Assembly (NCBI GenBank): GCA_050256555.1
Contig: JBBWWC010000202.1
Coordinates: 1-7,922, forward strand
Length of the DNA: 7,922 bases
Source: UBA1146 sp050256555
GTDB lineage: Bacteria; Planctomycetota; UBA8108; UBA1146
Direction of reading: 5' to 3'
Under the pieces are notes generated by a model. The model ran no database searches, was not told the origin of the DNA, and saw only the letters and a list, made by a program, of their open reading frames with translations. Positions within the stretch are counted from its first letter, which is position 1, and every line of letters begins with the position of its first letter. Shown in pieces: positions 6,972 to 7,922 of the stretch. Both the position numbers and the translations under genes were made by a program.

Positions 6972-6999
6972 ATCCTAGCAATGCCAGCAACCGGGTCAA
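6972..6999 (-). promoter_or_regulatory. Sigma70-like promoter of the zinc-ribbon gene
   Basis: On the minus strand TTGACC (6999-6994, five of six to TTGACA) and TAGGAT (6977-6972, four of six to TATAAT) are spaced by 16 bp. A transcript starting near 6965 would have a leader of roughly 28 nt carrying the strong SD. It lies in the 85-bp gap behind the DUF3106-like gene, which suggests the zinc-ribbon gene can be expressed independently of it. Confidence 0.5.
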
Positions 7000-7022
7000 G
7001 AGCGCTCGGGGGGCTGGCGCGA

Positions 7023-7922
7023 CTATCCAGTAATATCCAGATCTCGGGTTATCAGGCCGCCGGAGCTCCAGTGGGGGGGCATTTGACCCAAATGAGCCCC
7101 ATCATGTCCGGGATCGTCGCGATCGGGATGATGGAATTGCGGAGTCCCGCCTCTATGAATTGGAGGCCGTGGCCCCCCTGGAGGTGGAGGACCTCCTCTT
7201 CCTCGTCGTGGACGATCTGGTGGTCCCGGCCTATCCAGGTCACGTTGCTGGTCAGGCTGACGTGGATTGAGACCGCCGGGAGGTCCTTCTCTGCCGTTTC
7301 GCATGCGTCGGGGAGGTGAATTGCCAGGTTGTCGTCTTGAATGAAGACCGCGCTGGAGAAACTTTCTGACCCAGGTCATTTCATCATCGTTGAGGATCTC
7401 GAGGGAAGTTTTTAATGACGGATGACCATCAGGAGAATTCCCGGTGGTGATGAAATCAGACATTTCCTGTCGAGTTAGCTTGCTGGCCAAAAAGAGCACG
7501 CGACCGATCTGCGGAGAATCGGGAGCGCGCCCTCGTGGGTTTCGTAACCCCAGGGCGTTCCATCGTTTTTGATTCGGCAGTCCTTCGATCTCACGTCGCT
7601 CATTCGAGGGCAGCTTTGCCAGCAACTCAGATTCTTTTTGTTTGAGAATCGAACGGAGGAACTTGGTCCGTTCTCGTGGAGGTAGCGAAGAGAATTGATC
7701 CTTTTCTGTTTGCGTAAGATTCCAATGCCACATGCGCATTGCATTGCGACGCCTCTGTACTTTCTTACGTTCGTCTTCGGTAGCGGTCATGAAAGTGGAG
7801 ACCTTGGCCACGAGGGCAGCCGATTGGCCCGGTTGAATCTCCCGGATGCGCTGGATCAATTGAGCCCGTCGTTGTGGGGATAGACTTTGTAATGCTGCAT
7901 GCGCTTTGAGAATCGACTTTTG
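7023..7922 (-). CDS. DUF3106-like Arg/Pro/Gly-rich protein, 5' end missing
   Basis: The frame is open from the right edge of the window to the stop at 7023-7025 (299 codons visible), so the N-terminus, and any signal peptide, is outside. The only nearby in-window start is a TTG at 7859, but coding-like sequence continues upstream of it (LQSLSPQRRAQ), so I treat the gene as truncated by the window. The first 150 residues carry several 'LxxLP/SP..ER..' helical units (SLSPQRRAQ, SLPPRERTK, KLPSNERRE), the pattern of DUF3106-like proteins. The last ~120 residues are low complexity, rich in Arg, Pro and Gly (RRGRGGPPPPGGPRPP), and end in a His/Asp-rich segment (FHHPDRDDPGHDGAH). The GC content rises sharply over 7060-7260 because of this composition. 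The function is unknown. It may be an exported or nucleic-acid-binding protein, but nothing in view settles this. Confidence 0.7.
   Translation of the reverse strand, partial: QKSILKAHAALQSLSPQRRAQLIQRIREIQPGQSAALVAKVSTFMTATEDERKKVQRRRNAMRMWHWNLTQTEKDQFSSLPPRERTKFLRSILKQKESELLAKLPSNERREIEGLPNQKRWNALGLRNPRGRAPDSPQIGRVLFLASKLTRQEMSDFITTGNSPDGHPSLKTSLEILNDDEMTWVRKFLQRGLHSRRQPGNSPPRRMRNGREGPPGGLNPRQPDQQRDLDRPGPPDRPRRGRGGPPPPGGPRPPIHRGGTPQFHHPDRDDPGHDGAHLGQMPPHWSSGGLITRDLDITG

Noticed and set aside
7060..7260. GC-rich stretch as a sign of horizontal transfer or a separate element
   Set aside because: The bias is explained by Pro, Gly and Arg codons in one continuous reading frame, with no repeats or mobile gene at its borders.

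Overview
The window most resembles the chromosome of a member of the Planctomycetota. The basis is the gene repertoire: a secreted HEAT-repeat/von Willebrand A protein with a 'LTGQ-FG ... W..WW' linker, a DUF3106-like 'SLSP..R' protein, a zinc-ribbon membrane protein with a lysine-rich tail, plus roughly balanced GC and few strong Shine-Dalgarno sites. This is inferred from family resemblance only, with no database search. I see no mobile element, CRISPR array, tRNA or rRNA.

Layout, left to right. A plus-strand TrkH/KtrB-type K+ channel subunit (82-1695) faces, tail to tail across 29 bp, a minus-strand operon that reads leftward from 4485. The operon's order of transcription is a secreted GH113-like glycoside hydrolase (4485-3403), an unrecognised exported or membrane-anchored protein (3406-2438, joined by an ATGA overlap), and a TrkA/KtrA-type RCK nucleotide-binding regulator (2399-1725). 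A 253-bp divergent intergenic region (4486-4738) carries a 12-bp tandem repeat and possible promoter elements. To its right a plus-strand HEAT-repeat/vWA protein with a lipoprotein-like signal (4739-6418) converges on a minus-strand zinc-ribbon, two-helix membrane protein (6937-6476), which has a readable sigma70-like promoter and a good SD. The right edge is an incomplete minus-strand gene (7922-7023) for an Arg/Pro/Gly-rich DUF3106-like protein that begins outside the window.

How the genes work together. TrkH and the RCK protein are almost certainly the two halves of one K+ uptake system: membrane pore plus cytoplasmic gating ring. They are transcribed convergently rather than as an operon, so the gate is co-transcribed with a secreted glycosidase and the pore is not. 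The other genes look like independent envelope or housekeeping genes. I found no clear novel defence or mobile system. The points most worth a second look are the split K+ system with its odd operon partners, the unknown protein coupled to the GH113-like enzyme, and the repeat array in the divergent promoter region.
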